64,000 nucleotides of DNA from NCBI GenBank assembly GCA_016785225.1, contig JAFBJZ010000857.1:868001-932000 (forward strand), given 5' to 3'. Position numbers and translations under genes: made by a program. This document shows, one piece after another, positions 9,400-20,900 of the stretch (positions are counted from its first letter, which is position 1; every line of letters starts with the position of its first letter). Source of the DNA: Psettodes erumei. Taxonomy: Eukaryota; Chordata; Actinopteri; Pleuronectiformes; Psettodidae. The notes under the pieces are model-generated. The model worked only from the letters and a program-made list of their open reading frames with translations, searched no databases and was not told the origin of the DNA.

Positions 9400-11080
9400 T
9401 ATATACACACACCCCATATATATCTCCTGAAAGGGCAGTTTACATTGACAATAGACCAGCTGATAGATTTAGCGTGGCCTACCTTTGTTGTTTGTATTTT
9501 ACATAACGGAATATTTTAATTTTAGATGTGTTCAGAAACATTTCTTGTACTAATCCTCTGTTGTTATTAGTGAAGGAATACTCCAATGATTCAATACTGC
9601 AGCTCCACAAAGTTGGGGGGAAAAGGGACTGTTCCAAATCTATGCAGCAGAGGCCCAGATCACTTGATTTTTAGTGTTTATCATGGGTCAAGGTTCATGG
9701 AGGCTGGACACTCCATCTGATCTTTTTAATTACATGCTATCTGCCAGGTAACTGACCACATCTTGTTTGTCATTGCCTTAATGAGCTATTTCTAATCTAG
9801 AAGCCATATCAGCAGCATGCCATTGTTTGTCGGGACCTCGGTAAAGGTTTTCCAGATTGTTGCAAAATTTTCTCAAAGATCTGATGTCTGCTTCTGATGG
9901 CTGTACCACATAGTTCAGCAAGTTCAACATACCCAGGAGCTATTTTTAAGTTATCCCGCTTGACTAAACATAACATTAGCGGTGTCAATAAGCAATCACA
10001 TGTCAATAAATCAGCCCAGGATTTCCTGACTGACCATAAAAGGTTCGTGGTTTGCAGCATATGGCCAATCACAAACCTAAGAATCTACTGGCAGCACAGC
10101 TGCATAATTCAGAAACAAGGGCTTATACTTATATATTCCATTAAATTTATTTATTGCATCTTATGGCATGTATGCATTTTAGCCTTATTATTTTAGCCCT
10201 GACCCTCATGTCAAACAAAAAACATATACATGAAATAAATAAAAGCAGCAAGTAGGTTTAAATACTTTCGTATGATATATGAGAAGTGAAACTCCATTGT
10301 AATCCAGAACACCTGGGGTTAAACCTGAAATTATTCTGCTAACCACAAATCCGGCTTTGTTGCCCAGGCCTCCCATTGGACAATTTGAATTGAATCACAA
10401 ATTTTTTAATTGAATTGAATTTTTCTATAAGCCATGTAAATAAATAATATAACATAAGATGTATAAATAACATGTATAAATATACAGCCTATATATAATA
10501 TGTAACAATATCCATATAAATATATTTTAAAATATCCATATAAATATCTAATATATGTATATACAAATTCATTATGTAAATTCTGTGTCACACTCCCTGT
10601 TAGCACACTACTTCTTCCATATACCTAATTAGAAATGGGGTTTTTTTTTACCTCTTTTAAAACAGATTTATGTTTGTTATTTAGTTTTATTTGTATGTAT
10701 ATTTATCTACATCCAAACCATTCCACAGAGCCAGTCCACAGCTTCATATGCCACATGCATTTCATTGTTCTTCTTACCTTTTGTCTTTTAAAATGTAGAT
10801 CTCCCCTCACAGAAAATGTTTGTATCATCTGCAAACAAAACAAAGCAGGGTCAAACTGTCCAATTAAAGAGCACATGCTCTATACGTGTAATTTCTGTCA
10901 CTCACATTCTAATCTGAGCCCAAACAAACAAACTATGAAGGAACTCATTTGACATTATGAATTTGTTGTAACTGTCAGGGGCTATACTTCCATTTCAGTT
11001 TCAACACTCTAATTTGTTTTAATATTCTAATTTGCCCAGGTCATGGTTATCTCAAGGAATTTTTAATCGAAATCAAATGG
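9400..11080. other. unannotated stretch, no gene seen
   Basis: Begins with the right part of the TA/CA microsatellite. The rest is AT-rich, with a very AT-rich block at about 10400-10580. Short ORFs here have no recognisable domain. Confidence 0.5.
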
Positions 11081-11235
11081 ATTTACTAGGTCTTGAAGAG
11101 GTAGGTCTTGAAGAGGTTTCGTCTCTCATCCAAGAAGCTTCATCAGTTAGTGCTGGTCTGACTAGGGTGAGCTAGTCTGACAAACTGGTGTGGAGATCCA
11201 GGGTATTTAACCTTTGTGGGGGATTGTCACAAGGA
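11081..11235. repeat. fragment of a dispersed teleost repeat
   Basis: The stretch around GAGGTTTCGTCTCTCATCC and AAGCTTCATCAGT, followed by GGTATTTAACCTTTGTGG, resembles a sequence I know as repeated in many fish genomes. The class is not certain. A 16-base unit (AGGTCTTGAAGAGGT...) is tandemly duplicated at its left edge. Confidence 0.4.
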
Positions 11236-13555
11236 TTATCACACTCCCAAAAAACTCCAGGACACAGATGATGAATTTCCATGAAGTTTACCCAGAATCT
11301 TAGACTAGAATCTTAAACTGTAAACACAGTACAACAAAATGTCTGCATTTTTAAACAAACCAAACATCTCAGCAATCTCAATATTAATATAAATAAATAA
11401 TAATATAAACTAATTTAATTGTTTCATAACTTTATGTTACTGGATGAATAGTACTCACAGACATTGCCTTAGCAAAAGAGGGGGAAGAATAGCCTACTGA
11501 CTAAAGAGCTGATGACTGTGCTCACACAACTGTACTTGCAGCATGGTGAATTTACTTCCTGTCTCCCAGAATGCACTGCTTCAATGTTGCTATGGCTACA
11601 AAAAATAACACAATAACACATTTTCTAGGGGCATAACAGTAACAATATGTTGTTGTACATGTCTAAAGTCCAGTCCTAAAGTGGGGTTGTCAGTGAGGTC
11701 CATCCAAACTCTAGACTCTAGTTAAAAACCCAGGTGACTCTTCAATGGACAGAAAACCTTTCCCAAAAGTGTCAGCCCATTGTATTTTCAGTTAATACTG
11801 TACATTCATATATTGTTAATTTTATGTCCCTTGAAAGGTGGCTTTGAAAGGAAAGCTTGTGGCTTTGGACCAGAAATAGCTCCAATAGGTAACGCATGTT
11901 TACAATATACTGTATATGGACGTTACCACATTTACCAGTTTTTGACTTTCAAATGTATGTATGTATATATTGTGAATGTCAACATCCAGGTGGTAATGTG
12001 CTTTTCTGAAGAGTCAATTGTGATTTGTTGTAACAAATTTGACATGCTGCAATTTCTTTGAGGGAAAAAAGGAGCATAGCTGACTATGGTCAGCCACGGT
12101 CCATAATTAAATTGAACTTAATTCAATGTTAATTCAACAAATAAACACATGTTTAATTCCAAAACAGCCTCCTGCTGCCTCATTCATCTTTAGTTCAATT
12201 GTAGATTGTTCAGTTAAAGTTCCAGTACACTGGCAGCTGCCATCTTGAGCTGTCTGATGGTGTAAACAGTAAAACACTTGCAAGTTGTAAACATATGATT
12301 TTCTCTTCATCACTGCGCTACATACTGATGATGCCAAGCTGGGATAATTACTCCTTATAACCACAACATCTAATTTCTCAGTGTTTTGGTTTTTTATCCT
12401 GCAAGTCTGTTTTTCTACTTGTCTTAAACCACCTGTGTGCTTTGTTTCATTTGGAGATGGGAAAGTATTTTCCCTGCTGCAAGTCTTTCTGCTGTGAGCT
12501 GAACAGATCCCAAACCTACTGAGATGATATTGAAATTGATAAGAGGGTGCTTTTTATACACTCCTGCTTGAAATTGCTGTACCAGCACAATTACCTTATT
12601 TGTTCTATATTTGTAACAGTGACAGATATTTATTGCACATGTGGGCCCACATGGTCAGGACAAACCAAAAGGTAAGCTTATTTATTACTGTAATGGTAAC
12701 ATGGAATTACTCTTAAATTACAAAAATAAAGCAGTTTTTTTCTGCTAATTCCACCTTCTCCATTTCCCTTTCTGTGTGGAGTGACATGTTGCTATGAGAT
12801 CACCTCACTGCTACAGCAAATGTCTCAAAGAGTTAATGTGAATGGATTTCTCTGGAAGCTTTGGAGAGTTGACCAAAATGACTCATTTTTCACACTGAAG
12901 GAGATTTATAGATTGTCACCTCAGCATTTCTCCTCCGTGTTCCCACTCTCTTCAATCGCTCATTGCAGACCAGACACCAGATGGGGGCAAAAACAAAACA
13001 CCCAGGAGCCATTTTGTCAAACGTCACAACTGCCATCTCCAGAACAAATGATGGCTTCAGGTGTGTTATCAAAGAGGAAATACACAAGCCAGTATGATTT
13101 TTTTTCTTTGCAATGCTAGAGATCAGAGGTGGGGTGACAATAATAAAGCCACAAATCCTGGTGCCGTTTCTCAGGAACAAACAGTTGCTGATATGCCTTC
13201 AGGCTGCCCTAAGGGGGACATGTCAAACAAGGTCGCTGGAATCACTTCAAAAGCCTGATCTTACCAATGCTGCTCGGCTGTCATTCACACTGTGCTGTTT
13301 ATTTATCTGGAGCGCCATACCTTTTTTTCCCCTAATCTGTCACACAAGAAACTGTAGCTCATTTGGTGTACTAACAGATAAACATTTTAAAGAAAAATAT
13401 ATTTGGTTTTTGAGTAAGATTGTCAATTTCATCTGTGTCCACTACAAAGCAGTGATTGTAACACAAAGTTAGCCCTCCACCAAATGGACTATGTAAACAA
13501 CAAGCTGCCTGATTTTGAATATGATTTTTGAAGAGCAGGATCTGTATGAATACAC
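11236..13555. other. unannotated stretch, no gene seen
   Basis: AT-rich sequence without a recognisable gene. A perfect 16-base palindrome centred on GGGCCC lies at 12638-12653. Short ORFs at about 12780-13470 show no known domain. Confidence 0.45.
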
Positions 13556-15105
13556 ATCAACTGTCCAGTGCCTGCAAGGATAGGAACACTGCTTCCAGAT
13601 CTGGTGATGGGGTACAATACAGCACTGCCAGAGCCAACCTGGAAAGAGGCATGAGAAGGGCCAGGCTGCTTATAAAAAGATGATTTTGCCAGCAACAATC
13701 CACAGCATATGTGGCAGGGAGTTTAACACCAGCTACAGATCCAGCAATTTCCCAGCAGCCAACAGTGACACCTCACTAGCAAAGGAGCTAAACCACTCCA
13801 GCTTCAAGATGGAGTGCCAGGAGGACGCTGTATTGCATCCACGAGTCCACAGCAGCCATATCCTCAGAGTGGAGGAGCAAGAGATGAGGCACACACTGAG
13901 GGAACTCAACCCTAGGAAAGCTGTGGGACCCAATGGCATGAGTGGACAAGTGCTGAAGGATTGAGTGGATCAGCTGGCTGTAGTCTTCACCAAGATTTTC
14001 AACCAGTCCCTATCCGGTCCACCATACCACCCTGCCTGAAGTCATCCAGTGACAAAAAAGACCACCATCAGAATGACTACCAGGCAGTAGCACTTCTTCC
14101 TGTTATCATGAAATGTTTTGCAATACTCGTCTGGACTCACATCATCTTAAGCCTCCCATCCATGCTTGACACACGCATTTGGTTAGAGAGCTAACATGTC
14201 TACTACCCTCACTCACCGAGAGCAGCAGGGGAGCTATGCTAGGCTGCTCTTTAATTTAATATAATACCATCCTTCCTCACAAACTGGTGTCCAAACTGAC
14301 AGACCCGGGACTTTCCTACCTCATCTGTCTCTGGATCAAGGACTTTGTCTGATCACTCACAGAGGGTGAGATTAGGCCGCAACATCTCCTCAGCCCACAG
14401 CCTTAGAACTGGTTCCCAACAGGGCTGTGTGTTGAGTGTGTTCACCCACTACACCCATGACTGCACCCCTGTGCACTCCAGCAACAGGATCATCAAATTT
14501 GCAGATGACAAGAGGACGGACATGCAGTACACCTATATCTATTGAGTGAGGAGGGTCTCGGACTTCTTGTTTCAAGGGATGCAAGAGGAGGACCTGACCT
14601 GGAGTATTAATACCACACAACTGATGCAGAAGGCACTGCAGAGACTTTACTTTCTGAGGATCCTCAGGAAGAACCACCTCACTCAAAATCTGCTGGTGTC
14701 CTTTTACTGTTCCTCCATTGAGAGCATATTTACTTACTGTATCGGTGTGTGGTTTATCAGCTGCACAGGCAGAATGGAAAGTGCTCCAGAGGGTCATCAA
14801 TGGCATCCAGAGGATCTTTGGATGCCCTCTCCCCTCCCTGGAAGAGCCCTACAGTTTCCATTGCCACAGAAGAGCACAGAATATACTCTCTGTTTGACCT
14901 GCTGCAGACAATTCAAGACTATAAAAACTGGACAGTTTTGTATCCAAAAGCCATATGTGCATGAAATGTTTCTAAAGGAGTGTGCATGTTTGTGTGTGCA
15001 TTTTTTTCTTAGAGTTTCATTTATATTATGCAGGCATATTATTTTAGGATGTGTAATATTGCTTGGGATAATGTGCAATATCCTTGAATGTGTGTGATTT
15101 GTATT
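13556..15105 (+). mobile_element. degenerate LINE copy A (L2/CR1-like)
   Basis: A 5'-truncated non-LTR retrotransposon. Readable RT pieces run from about 13570 to 14965, followed by a T-rich 3' region. It has the same orientation as LINE copy B immediately downstream. The two share domain order and motifs, but the wording differs enough to suggest different subfamilies. The right end is approximate. Confidence 0.8.
13570..14965 (+). pseudogene. LINE reverse transcriptase remnant, copy A
   Basis: Reverse transcriptase of a non-LTR element, broken into at least four frames. Seen in order: ARANLERGMRRAR (linker after endonuclease, about 13632); ELNPRKAVGPNGMSGQVLKD (RT start, about 13905), then a stop; YQAVALLPVIMKCF (about 14080); EQQGSYARLLFNLI (about 14222); SQQGCVLS (about 14417); KFADD (palm catalytic box, about 14497). 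Some 100 residues are then missing after the palm box. A C-terminal segment follows: DLTWSINTTQLMQKALQRLY (about 14595) to LFDLL and YPKAI (about 14895-14955). The FADD box survives, but the deletion and stops make it inactive. Confidence 0.82.
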
Positions 15106-15175
15106 CAGTTCATTTATTGCCTCACTTGCTTTCCTCATCCTGGCCGGGGACTAGAACCATGCAAACCCTGAGAGC

Positions 15176-17095
15176 ATGTTTCCCAAACTTCATGGACACA
15201 TCAACTTTCCCACACAAGGTAAAAACATACTGGACAATTTTTACACCGCAGAGAGAGGCGCCTGCAAAGCTGTCCCCCTCCCCCACCTTGGTGCCTCAGA
15301 CCACTCCACGGTTATGCTGATGCCAGCATACAGACCACTGGTAAAAGTCACCAAACCAGTAAGGAAGCAGGTATGTGTATGGCTGGAGGGGTCCTCTGAG
15401 GCACTCCAGGACTGCTTCTCCACCACAGACTGGAACATTTTCAAACAAGCAGTTACCTACAACAGCAACACCGACCTCCATGAATACACAGAGACCGTGA
15501 CTACCTACATGAAGAAGTACATAGATGATGTTACAGTCACCAGAACCTTCATTGTTCAGGCCAACCTTAAGCCATGGCTGACTGGGGAGGTTCTCAGGCT
15601 CCTGAAGGCTCAAAATGCCACCTTCAGAGCTGGGGACAAGACGGGCTTAAGGACTGCAAGGACGAACCTGTCACTAAGCATCAGAAAGGCCAAGAGACCG
15701 GACCCCAGGAGGATAGCCACCCACTTCAGTGACAGCAGAGACACCAGGAACCTGTGGTGGGGTATTCAGACCATCGCAGACTACAAGCCCCCACTGCAGA
15801 CCTGTGACAACTCCTCCTCCCTGCTTAACCAGCTGAACGATTTCTTCACTCGCTTTGAGGCAGATGACAGCACCCTGGCACAGAACATTCCACCTCCTCC
15901 TGGTGACCGGGTGTTGACGCTTTCCCCAGACAGTGTGAGGAGATCCCTCAGAAGGCGCAATGTATGTAAAGCCCCATGTCCTGACAACATTTCTGGAGGT
16001 GTCCTTAAAGACTGTGCTGGGGAACTCACAGATGTCTTCACTGACATCTTCAACACCTCACTGAGCAGGCTGTTGTCCCCACATCCTTCAGAGCGATCAC
16101 CATCATCCCTGTCCCGAAGAAGTCATCCCCCTCCTCCTTCAATGACTACCGCCCAGTTGCACTCACCCCCATTCTTATGAAGTGCTTCGAATAGGTCATC
16201 ATGCAACACATCAAGTCTGCCCTCCCCTCCTCCATGGACCCTTTCCAGTTTGCATATTGGTCAAACCGCTCAACGGATGATGCCATCTCCACTGCCCTTC
16301 ACTCAGCCCTTACACACCTAGAGATGAAAAACTCCTATGTTAGAATGCTGTTCATTGACTTAGCTCAGCATTCAATATAATCATCCCCCAACAGCTCATT
16401 CACCAACTGGACCAGCTTGGGCTGAGTACTTCAAAGTGCAACTGGCTACTGGACTTCCTGACGGGGGGACTACAGTATGTATAGACTGGCAGCAACACCT
16501 CCAGCACCATCACTTTGAACATGGGGGCCCCCCCAAGGATGTGTGCTGAGCCCCCTCCTCTTCACCCTGCAGACCCACGACTGCACACCAAATGAGAGCT
16601 CCAACATCTTTATCAAGTTTGCAGAGGACATGACTGTGGTAGATCTCATCAGAAATGACAACCAGACCACCACAAGAATGAGTTGAGCCAACTGGCTGGT
16701 GGTGCGCAGACAACAATCTCTGCCTAAATATGAAGACGAAGGAGATTGTTGTGGACTTCTGGAGATCTGACTTGAGCAAGAACACCGCATCACTGGCCAA
16801 AAAAGCCCAACAGTGCCTGTATTTCCTCTGCAAAAGAGCCAGTGCCCCAGCCCCCATCATGCACACATTTTACAGAGGCACCATCGATTCCATCCTGATC
16901 AGCTGCATCACTGTGTGGTACTGTGCCTGCACCCTGTCCTGCTGCAAGTCACTGCAGCGCATAGTGAGAGCAGCTGAGAAGATCATCGGTGCCCCTCTCC
17001 CCTCCATTCTGGACATTTACAAGACCTGCCTCACCCTCAAAGCCCTCCGGATTGCAGGTGACCCAACCAGCTGGCTATAAGACAGCTTCATTCAC
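15176..17095 (+). pseudogene. LINE endonuclease/RT remnant, copy B
   Basis: A 334-codon open segment (15176-16180) carries the end of the APE-type endonuclease (GASDHSTVML, with the catalytic SDH). It continues through the linker (LRTARTNLSLSIRKAK) into the RT start (SPDSVRRSLRRRNVCKAPCP, DNISGGVLKDC). A frameshift near 16070 moves the RT to another frame (NDYRPVALTPILMKCFE, then a stop). The later pieces are: DPFQFAYWSNRSTDDAIS, SYVRMLFIDL, GCVLSPLLFT, KFAEDMTVVD, KKAQQCLYFLCKRA and RIVRAAEKIIGAPLPSI. The palm box reads FAED instead of FADD, so one catalytic aspartate is lost (about 16617-16631). The enzyme would copy element RNA at a nicked target; this copy cannot. Confidence 0.87.
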
Positions 17096-17209
17096 CAGGC
17101 TGTCAAGAGGCTCATCCCCCCACACTGCACACAACCCTCCCCTGCCTCCCCCTCGAGATCTGACATCACTTCCACCTGTACAGACTGTCCACCTCTGCAC
17201 CACTTTATA

Positions 17210-17243
17210 CCCCCCCCCCACACACACACACACACACACACAC
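17210..17243. repeat. (C)n(CA)n microsatellite
   Basis: Ten C residues followed by about 12 CA units, in the 3' part of LINE copy B. Confidence 0.92.
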
Positions 17244-17584
17244 TCAGGGACCTCACCATCCTCTTGCTCATTTGCACTGTTGACTGCGTTTAACTGCCAT
17301 GTATTTTGATGATTTATTGTATCACTATCACTGAATCTTTGCACCATCATGGCACTCTGTTTTGTAAAAAAATAGTTTTCATTATATTTTATATCTTTAT
17401 ATATTTACTTGCAACGTGGGTCTGAGAGGACCGTAATTTCAATTGTGATGTATGTCCTGTATGTGTAGCATAATTGACAATAAAGCTTTGACTCTTGTGC
17501 TATTGCACCAGAAAAGGAAGAGAAATCAAAATTTGATGCAATGTATTGTGAATTGCATTGACAATAAAGTTTTATCTATCCATC

Positions 17585-17958
17585 TATGACATTTTATAAT
17601 GTTTTTACAACATACTCTATGGCGTTTTTTTTCACATTTTTCTGACATACAATACTTTGACCTTTTTGCATTTTTAAGACAGTGTGTTCATGAAACACTA
17701 TTCTTTGATGTTTTTTTCAATAACATAGTGTTGGAACACATCCAAAATGGCCATAAAAATGACATAGTGTTGGAATGTGTCAAAATGGCAAAAAAAAAAA
17801 AGACAATGTATTAGAGCGCATCCAAAAGAGCACAAAAAAATGACAAAGTATTGGAACTCATTATGGCCAAAAAATGACATCGTTTTCAAATGTGTCCAAA
17901 AGGGCTAAAAAAAAAGAAGAAAGACATAATATTGGAACATGTCCAAGAAGACAAGGTA
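17585..17958. repeat. degenerate minisatellite in two inverted halves
   Basis: Right half (17722-17958): six diverged units of about 35-47 bp, each starting GACAT/GACAA plus AGTGTTGGAA-like sequence and ending in an A-run. Unit starts are at about 17722, 17761, 17802, 17842, 17876 and 17923. Left half (17585-17700) is T-rich, with units such as GACATACAATACTTTGACC and runs of T, which resemble the reverse complement of the right-half units. Similar GACATACTATACTATG-type satellites occur in other fishes. Confidence 0.7.
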
Positions 17959-20900
17959 CATAGACACGAAATATGGTTTCTGAAACAAGATTTTGTTCAA
18001 GGTATTGCACTCAGTCTTATTCTGCCTTACTTCTGCCTTTCTCCTTCAGTTAAGACTGCGGCTTGTGCATCACCATGGCAACCTCTGAGTGCAGGTACAC
18101 AGCTGATTCAGATCAGTTGTTTAGACACCTTCACTTCAACAACTTCAACTACTTCTTTGTACAAATTTAAGGCAGCGGTGTTGTGTAGCTTCAGCAATTG
18201 TACAAGGCAGCAATCTCACTGCATTTTCTTCAGAAGTTGCATTTTTTAAATTGTTTTTACTTTGGTCAGGCAGGTATAACTCTTGGTTGTTAAGCTTTTG
18301 GCCTAACATTGACTTCAGAGGGCAGATGTATATAAGTTAGAGCTCATGTTAAACAGCAATTTGGCCAGTCTGCAGAAAGCTGTCCCTGCTTTTTTCCATT
18401 TTACACTGGATGTAAGAAACCCGCAGGATGATGCATGATGAGCGTATGTCAGCCTCTAACTGTAATTTGCTGCACCCAGTTTTAAAAAAATCAAAAACCT
18501 TGTGACCTCATTATCTGCACCATCACATATTCTCAAAAAAAGAAAAGAACATTATGACCAAACAAGACAGACAGGCTTACAAAAAGTACAAACATAAAGA
18601 AATTTTAAACATAATTTTTACATTTTCACTCCTGTGGCACGCAGGATGTGGTTTTAGTCATATGGTACATGTGTTTGAAGACACACATTGCAAGAAATTT
18701 CACCTGAAATGGTTGTTAATATGTTTGTACATCTGCTTCTCTGTTATGTATCTAAAGCTGTGCTGTTCTTTCCCTTTAGTATTTCTCAGTTTGAAGTTTG
18801 GTAAATAAAAGCTCTAAGTCTGAACTTTGTGTCTCTTGTGCTTACATGCTTGTCCTCACACAGACCTGTTACACAGCATCTCTTCCTACCCAGGCAGTAT
18901 GCTCCACGCTCTTGGATGGACACCGTGGATGAAGCTCAGAGCAAATATGCGGGTGCGTTAGGAGCATTGTGGGGTTTTGCTGTTCCCTGACAAGGCTTAT
19001 TGCTTTGACAAGTCTCTGTCTCTGAGGTCCCAGGCTTTCTGACTGCTTTAACCCTGTGATCCGGAAAAACAGCTGTTCCTCTGGCTGACAGTCCCTCTAC
19101 ATCCCACAGAAAGGCTAGATGGACAAAAAAAATCAAAAGCCAGACAAAGAGGCAGAAGGCGAGTGATGTGATGTCCTTATCTAAAAGTTCAGCACCCTTC
19201 TTGGAAGCATTTACCACAAATATTGATTTCTGCCCCTTCCCCTCCCTCTCGTCCCCATCCTTGACTCTTTTGTTTAATCATATCAGATTCAGAGGCCTGT
19301 TCAACATTGATAGAATTGATTGCCTGAGACAAAGCTGCCAATTTCTATCTAAAGCATTTTCTTTTTTAGATCCAATGTTGGTATGTTAGAAGCCTTGAGT
19401 TTAAATTGATCTGACAGAATCAATGCACTTTTAGGGGACGAATCTGAAAGGAAAATTGAAAATATTTTGATTAGCTCTGACTTGAGATTGCAGTAGGTTC
19501 ACAGTGACTGCCTTTTTTAATATGACCACTCATTCATTTTTGTTTGTTTTCTAGTCTTCTTGTTTCCCATGGAAAAGCAATTTATGAATTGCCTGTCAAA
19601 TGCACATTTGGTTTTCCCTCACGATTTACTCTACTGTAATTTATAGTAAAGACAGAACTCATGAATGTATCAAGAAATAATGGGATGATTACCAAACTCT
19701 GCTGCTTGATTTTCAGAGTCAACTAGGATGCACTGACTCTGATTGCTATGATTTCTGGAGGAACTTATAATCAGATAAAAACTCATTGACCCTAATATAC
19801 TGGCTGAGGTAGGACGTAATGGGAGCATGTGGGGGCTTGACACTCTAATGCATTACAGTATAAAGCTCATAAATGCTAAATGTCATCATAATGACCTTCA
19901 TAACAGTTGAGCACACAGCAAGAGTGTACTTTATTGCATACATAAAAATAAGTATAAATAAGTAAGAGTGGAGGTTGCACTGTATGCAGGAGTTATAAAC
20001 GCAGTGAGACTGCATTGTCCTCCATAGATTTTTTTTAATATAAATTATATATCTCATAAAATCTATATAAATAAATTGACAATGGTTTGGACAGATAGCA
20101 AAACACTCCATAATAATAGAGTTTCTGCAGTTTTATGTAAATCTTCCATTTGTAGAGCAGTGCATTATTAAAGCCCTAACTCCCATTTTGGGTTTCAAAA
20201 ACCCTGGTGTGACCTTGTTGAGATGGGAAGAAGGAAGCTGTAGTTATTACCTTTGACAATTCCTTGCCTTTTCATCTTCCTGTCTCTGCTCTCCCCATGA
20301 AGACATTGTAGGCCTGAGATGTCACAGTGTATCTTCCTGGCTTTTTTGGGGGGGTGGCTCAAAGTGGCTTTAAAGAGTCTAATCCTTGCTGACAGTTAAG
20401 TAATTCTTGTGGAGGCAGGCTTTGCCCAAGACACTGGGTATTGAATGAGGGTCATAGTAGCTATTGACAGGAGATGGGAAATTCTATCTCTAACTGGGCA
20501 AACCAGCCTTGGTAGCATGAGAAATTGGACATTTCAGGTTTAGCCCACCTTGGCCAGTTGAAGGTTTGACCATCTGTTGTGGAGCGAGTATGTAGAAAGC
20601 CTTTGGTTCTGTGTACCTGCTACATCCACATAAAAGGCAAGACCACTTCCTGGACTGGAAAATGATGTGGGTGAACATGATACGGGGAGTGATTTCACAG
20701 TAGTGGGTAATAAACATATTTTCTATGAGACATAGCTGGATTTTCATACAATGTAGCGTGCAGTCAAAGTGGTGGATGCATATATATTTGGATCCCATGA
20801 GCACTTATTTTACCTGTCTGGGTTTAGTAACGTCACCCTAAAAAAAATATTGTGCTAAAGGCAAATAGTCACATACTGTAACATAAAAGGAGATATGGTT

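Larger units (their letters stand above)
15155..17575 (+). mobile_element. 5'-truncated LINE copy B (L2/CR1-like) with 3' UTR
   Basis: A second non-LTR element, more complete than copy A. It begins inside the endonuclease domain, runs through RT and a long 3' UTR, and ends with two TTGACAATAAAG-type tails. The AATAAA signals are at 17479-17484 and 17563-17568; the second is followed by TATC/CATC short repeats. L2-type fish LINEs commonly end this way, with a short tandem repeat instead of poly(A). The doubled tail may reflect two joined 3' ends. Confidence 0.85.
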
